From assembly GCF_016908935.1 (NCBI RefSeq), contig NZ_JAFBEV010000009.1, positions 40,155-104,154 on the forward strand: a stretch of DNA of 64,000 nt, written 5' to 3'. The position numbers and the translations under genes were made by a program. Source of the stretch: Sporolactobacillus spathodeae (lineage in GTDB: Bacteria > Bacillota > Bacilli > Bacillales > Sporolactobacillaceae). The notes under the pieces are model-generated. The model saw nothing but the letters and a program-made list of their open reading frames with translations. It searched no databases and was not told where the DNA came from. Position 1 is the stretch's first letter. Each line of letters begins with the position of its first letter. Positions 61,713 to 64,000 of this stretch are shown piece by piece.

Positions 61713-63377
61713 TTAAGGAATCATCCATTGAAGAACATAAGCCTGAAGCAGGCTGATAATGCCAATGATCGCAACCAAAAGCAGACTGTGTTTAAATGTG
61801 AACATAAACAAACTACCTTCCTTACCCACTTGCCCGGTAGCTGCTGTCGCTACAGCGATCGATTGCGGAGATATCATTTTCGCTGTTACCCCACCGGAAG
61901 AGTTTGACGCTACTAGGAGTGTCGGATCAACACCAATTTGATGTCCGGTAATTTTCTGTAGGTTGGAGAATAGCGCATTGGATGACGTGTCTGATCCTGT
62001 TAGGAAAACGCCAAGCCAACCAATTAACGGTGAAACAAATGGGAACGCAGCTCCAGTTGATGCAAGTCCGAGGCCAAGTGTCGCACTCATCCCTGAATAG
62101 TTTTCGATATAAGCGAAACCAATAACAGAAACAATCATTGTCAGCGGAATAATCAATTCTTTTAATGTTTTGCCCAAGGTGGCGAACCAGATCTTCCAGC
62201 TCATGCCAAGAAGAAATTTACTGAGAATGCAGACAACCAGGATTGCCGTTCCTGTGGCACCCAAAATGTCAAATTTAAAAATAGCCTCATACGGCGTTAA
62301 TTGAGAAACGATCGGCTGTGCTTTTTCGATAACGAGATTAAGACCTGGAACGGGTAATAGAAATGTCGCTTTTGCAAGCAGTGTTTTAAAAGCAGTGACA
62401 CCGCCCCATAGACTGATAATGACAATCAATGTAACAAATGGCGACCAAGCGATAAACAATTCTTTAAAAGAATGATGTTTCACCGCTTCAATCGTTGCCG
62501 CTTGTTCATTGATACCTAAACCTGGAGAAACGACGGAGCGTTCATCTTTAAAACGAAAAGTACTCTTCGGCTTCCAAACTTTTAGAAACGCGACCATGGC
62601 AACAATGCTCAGAATTGATGAAGCAATATCCGGCAGTTCCGGGCCCATGAAATTCGATGTGAAAAACTGCACACCGGCAAACGAAAGACCGCAAACCAGG
62701 ATTGCAGGGAGCACTTCAATTGTTTTTTTCCATCCAGCCATAATAAAAATTAGCCAGAAAGGAACAAACATTGAAACGATCGGTACCTGACGCCCAACCA
62801 TCTGACTGAGCGCATGTGCATCGAGCCCAGATACCTGTGCAGCGGTTAAAATTGGTATGCCAACAGCGCCAAATGCAACAGGCGCTGTATTGGCAATTAG
62901 GCATAGACCTGCAGCGTAAAATGGATTAAACCCAAGTCCGATTAGTAGACCAGCGGCAATTGCTACGGGAGCCCCGTAACCCGCAGTCCCTTCCAGAAAA
63001 GCGCCAAACGAGAACGCAATTAAAAGAGCTTGTAGCCGTCTGTCCTGCGTTATCGAAGCAATCGAGTCTTGAATGATGGTAAAATGTCCAGAGGCGACAG
63101 TCAACTGATACAAGAATAATGCCGTAATGATGATCCAACCTATCGGCCATAAGCCTTGAACAGCACCGAAAAGCGTTGCTCTTACCGCGAGAAGCACTGG
63201 CATTTTATACACTAATACAGATTCAATCAATGCGATCAAAACTGTTGACAATCCTGCCAGATAGCCCTTCATCTTTTTAATCGCTAGCGCCCAGAAAAAA
63301 TAAACGATTGGAATGCAAGCGACCAAAAAAGATACAAGCATATTACCAAACGGATTATAGATTTGAACCCAATGCAT
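61713..63377 (-). CDS. lctP: L-lactate permease
   Basis: 554-residue LctP-family transporter, about 13 helices: 'LFGAVQGLWPIGWIIITALFLYQLTVASGHF', 'FLEGTAGYGAPVAIAAGLLIGLGFNP', 'PLIGWLGVFLTGSDTSSNALFSNLQKITG' and 'ASNSSGGVTAKMISPQSIAVATAATG'. Proton-coupled lactate uptake (or efflux). GAGGGGGAGAG precedes the ATG. The promoter contains a perfect CRE. Confidence 0.95.
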   Translation of the reverse strand: MHWVQIYNPFGNMLVSFLVACIPIVYFFWALAIKKMKGYLAGLSTVLIALIESVLVYKMPVLLAVRATLFGAVQGLWPIGWIIITALFLYQLTVASGHFTIIQDSIASITQDRRLQALLIAFSFGAFLEGTAGYGAPVAIAAGLLIGLGFNPFYAAGLCLIANTAPVAFGAVGIPILTAAQVSGLDAHALSQMVGRQVPIVSMFVPFWLIFIMAGWKKTIEVLPAILVCGLSFAGVQFFTSNFMGPELPDIASSILSIVAMVAFLKVWKPKSTFRFKDERSVVSPGLGINEQAATIEAVKHHSFKELFIAWSPFVTLIVIISLWGGVTAFKTLLAKATFLLPVPGLNLVIEKAQPIVSQLTPYEAIFKFDILGATGTAILVVCILSKFLLGMSWKIWFATLGKTLKELIIPLTMIVSVIGFAYIENYSGMSATLGLGLASTGAAFPFVSPLIGWLGVFLTGSDTSSNALFSNLQKITGHQIGVDPTLLVASNSSGGVTAKMISPQSIAVATAATGQVGKEGSLFMFTFKHSLLLVAIIGIISLLQAYVLQWMIP

Positions 63378-63421
63378 TTACTCTCCCCCTCTAAATATAT
63401 GAACTTGTCAAGCATATTCAA

Positions 63422-63451
63422 ATAGTAACTGTAATCGCTTACAATTGTCAA
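63422..63451 (-). promoter_or_regulatory. lctP promoter with embedded CcpA site
   Basis: Minus strand: TTGACA (63451-63446), an 18-nt spacer, TACTAT (63427-63422). TGTAAGCGATTACA (63443-63430) lies wholly in the spacer and fits the CRE consensus TGWAANCGNTNWCA at all 14 positions. CcpA binding would exclude RNA polymerase. Confidence 0.8.
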
Positions 63452-63573
63452 ACTTTAGACACAATTTCATATTGTAAATTCCTTGTCAATAAAGAAGCAA
63501 AGAAAGATCACTTCCGTTCTCGATGTCCGTCTCTTTTTTTGCCTTTCACAGATGCTACATGCCGCGGATGAAT

Positions 63574-63650
63574 TAAGAAAAACTTGGCATAGCCAAATTC
63601 TTTTTCAACTATGGTGCTTCGGCTGCCCGCTTGCCGCGGGCGCCACGCCT
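63574..63650 (+). repeat. Dispersed intergenic repeat, copy M (truncated)
   Basis: Leading hairpin CTTGGC-ATA-GCCAA, TGCTTCGGCTGCCCGCTTGC core, then cut off after GCCGCGGGCG. It lies between the rrn terminator and lctP. Confidence 0.7.
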
Positions 63651-63677
63651 GTGCAATATCTTATAGCCATTCTTATT

Positions 63678-63729
63678 TCTAAAAAAAAAGAACAGGCGCC
63701 GCTCATTTCTGAGAAGCGCCTGTTCTTTA
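63678..63729 (-). terminator. rrn operon terminator
   Basis: Minus strand AAAGAACAGGCGC/GCGCCTGTTCTTT perfect 13-bp stem followed by nine T in all, 7 bp after the 5S gene. Confidence 0.92.
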
Positions 63730-63735
63730 TCATTT

Positions 63736-63852
63736 GCCTGGCAGTGACCTACTCTCGCAGGGGGACAGCCCCCAACTACCATTGGCACAGAAGAGCTTAA
63801 CGGCCGTGTTCGGGATGGGAACGGGTGTGACCTCTTCGCTATGACCGCCAGA
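63736..63852 (-). rRNA. rrf: 5S ribosomal RNA
   Basis: About 117 nt. The internal segment CGTTCCCATCCCGAACACGG and GTTAAGCTC are universal 5S sequence; the ends TCTGGCGG and CTGCCAGGC pair to close helix I. It follows the 23S gene on the same strand, with the rrn terminator immediately after and no tRNA gene between. Confidence 0.97.
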
Positions 63853-63923
63853 CTGAAAAACCCGGCTCGGATGAGCCTTCAAAACTGGTAACGAAACACA
63901 AACAACTACGCCGCGTCAATCTT

Positions 63924-64000
63924 GGGTTAAGCCCTCGACCGATTAGTATCTGTCCGCTTCACGCGTCACCGCGCTTCCACTCCAGACCTATCAACCTCAT
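63924..64000 (-). rRNA. rrl: 23S ribosomal RNA, 3' end (partial)
   Basis: Minus strand sequence ends with ACTAATCGGTCGAGGGCTTAACC, the conserved 3' terminus of 23S rRNA, preceded by GTTGATAGGTCTGG. The rest of the gene lies beyond the window. The 3' boundary is set by analogy and may be off by a few bases. Confidence 0.95.

Noticed and set aside
63483..63800. A 105-codon plus-strand frame near the window end
   Set aside because: It runs through a repeat copy, the rrn terminator and the antisense strand of the 5S rRNA gene.
63730..63923. Looked for tRNA genes around the 5S and in the 23S-5S spacer
   Set aside because: No cloverleaf or GGTTCAAATCC-type arm is present; the rrn terminator follows 5S directly.

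Overview
The window reads as chromosome from a low-to-mid GC, endospore-forming Firmicute of the order Bacillales. The evidence is a complete spoIIAA-spoIIAB-sigF operon behind a match to a sigma-H promoter, dacF, spoVAC/AD/AE/AF, spoIIM, a Prli42-like peptide, a proline-type T-box and Bacillus-type CcpA sites. Lactate permease plus lutABC, two 2-oxo-acid dehydrogenase clusters and the repeat content would fit a Sporolactobacillus-like lactic spore former. That assignment is an inference; no 16S is in the window.

Region 1 (1-11,500) is the conserved fur-spoIIM neighbourhood, almost all on the minus strand: pncA/tag, nudF, spoIIM, fur, a YqzK-like gene, a XerD-like gene, punA, dacF, spoIIAA-AB-sigF and spoVAC-AD-AE-AF. 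Compared with Bacillus subtilis it lacks drm, spoVAA, spoVAB and spoVAEa. The protein in the XerD slot has lost four of the six recombinase catalytic residues, including the tyrosine.

Region 2 (12,000-30,800) holds a thioredoxin-like gene, a CDF metal exporter behind a perfect palindrome, a glyoxalase-family gene with deoD, and acetoin dehydrogenase acoA-acoB-acoC. The aco genes are split by a tandem array of a 174-bp repeat and carry a CRE site upstream. It continues with amtB under a GlnR/TnrA-like box, rnz-dinB-yqjE, a 33-codon Prli42-like gene, an OmpR-type two-component system, and a divergent EamA exporter and LysR regulator.

Region 3 (30,900-57,200) holds the branched-chain dehydrogenase operon lpdV-bkdAA-bkdAB-bkdB, an MscS channel, an HPr-like protein with no phosphorylation sites, and a BmrCD-type ABC exporter behind a leader-peptide attenuator. 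Next come topB, a DUF1653 gene, an SGNH hydrolase with a split ThrE-like exporter, gpmA with a structured leader, an unrecognised structured RNA with its own terminator, an amidase, an orphan sporulation-type kinase, patB, a thioredoxin-family gene and T-box-controlled proBA.

Region 4 (57,500-64,000) is a lactate catabolism block: lutC, lutB, lutA, a LutR-type GntR regulator and lctP, whose promoter has a perfect CRE between -35 and -10. The window closes with the 3' end of a 23S gene, 5S rRNA and the rrn terminator on the minus strand.

At least a dozen intergenic copies of one repeat family (174 bp when complete) are scattered through the window, with covarying leading hairpins and two kinds of 3' tail.
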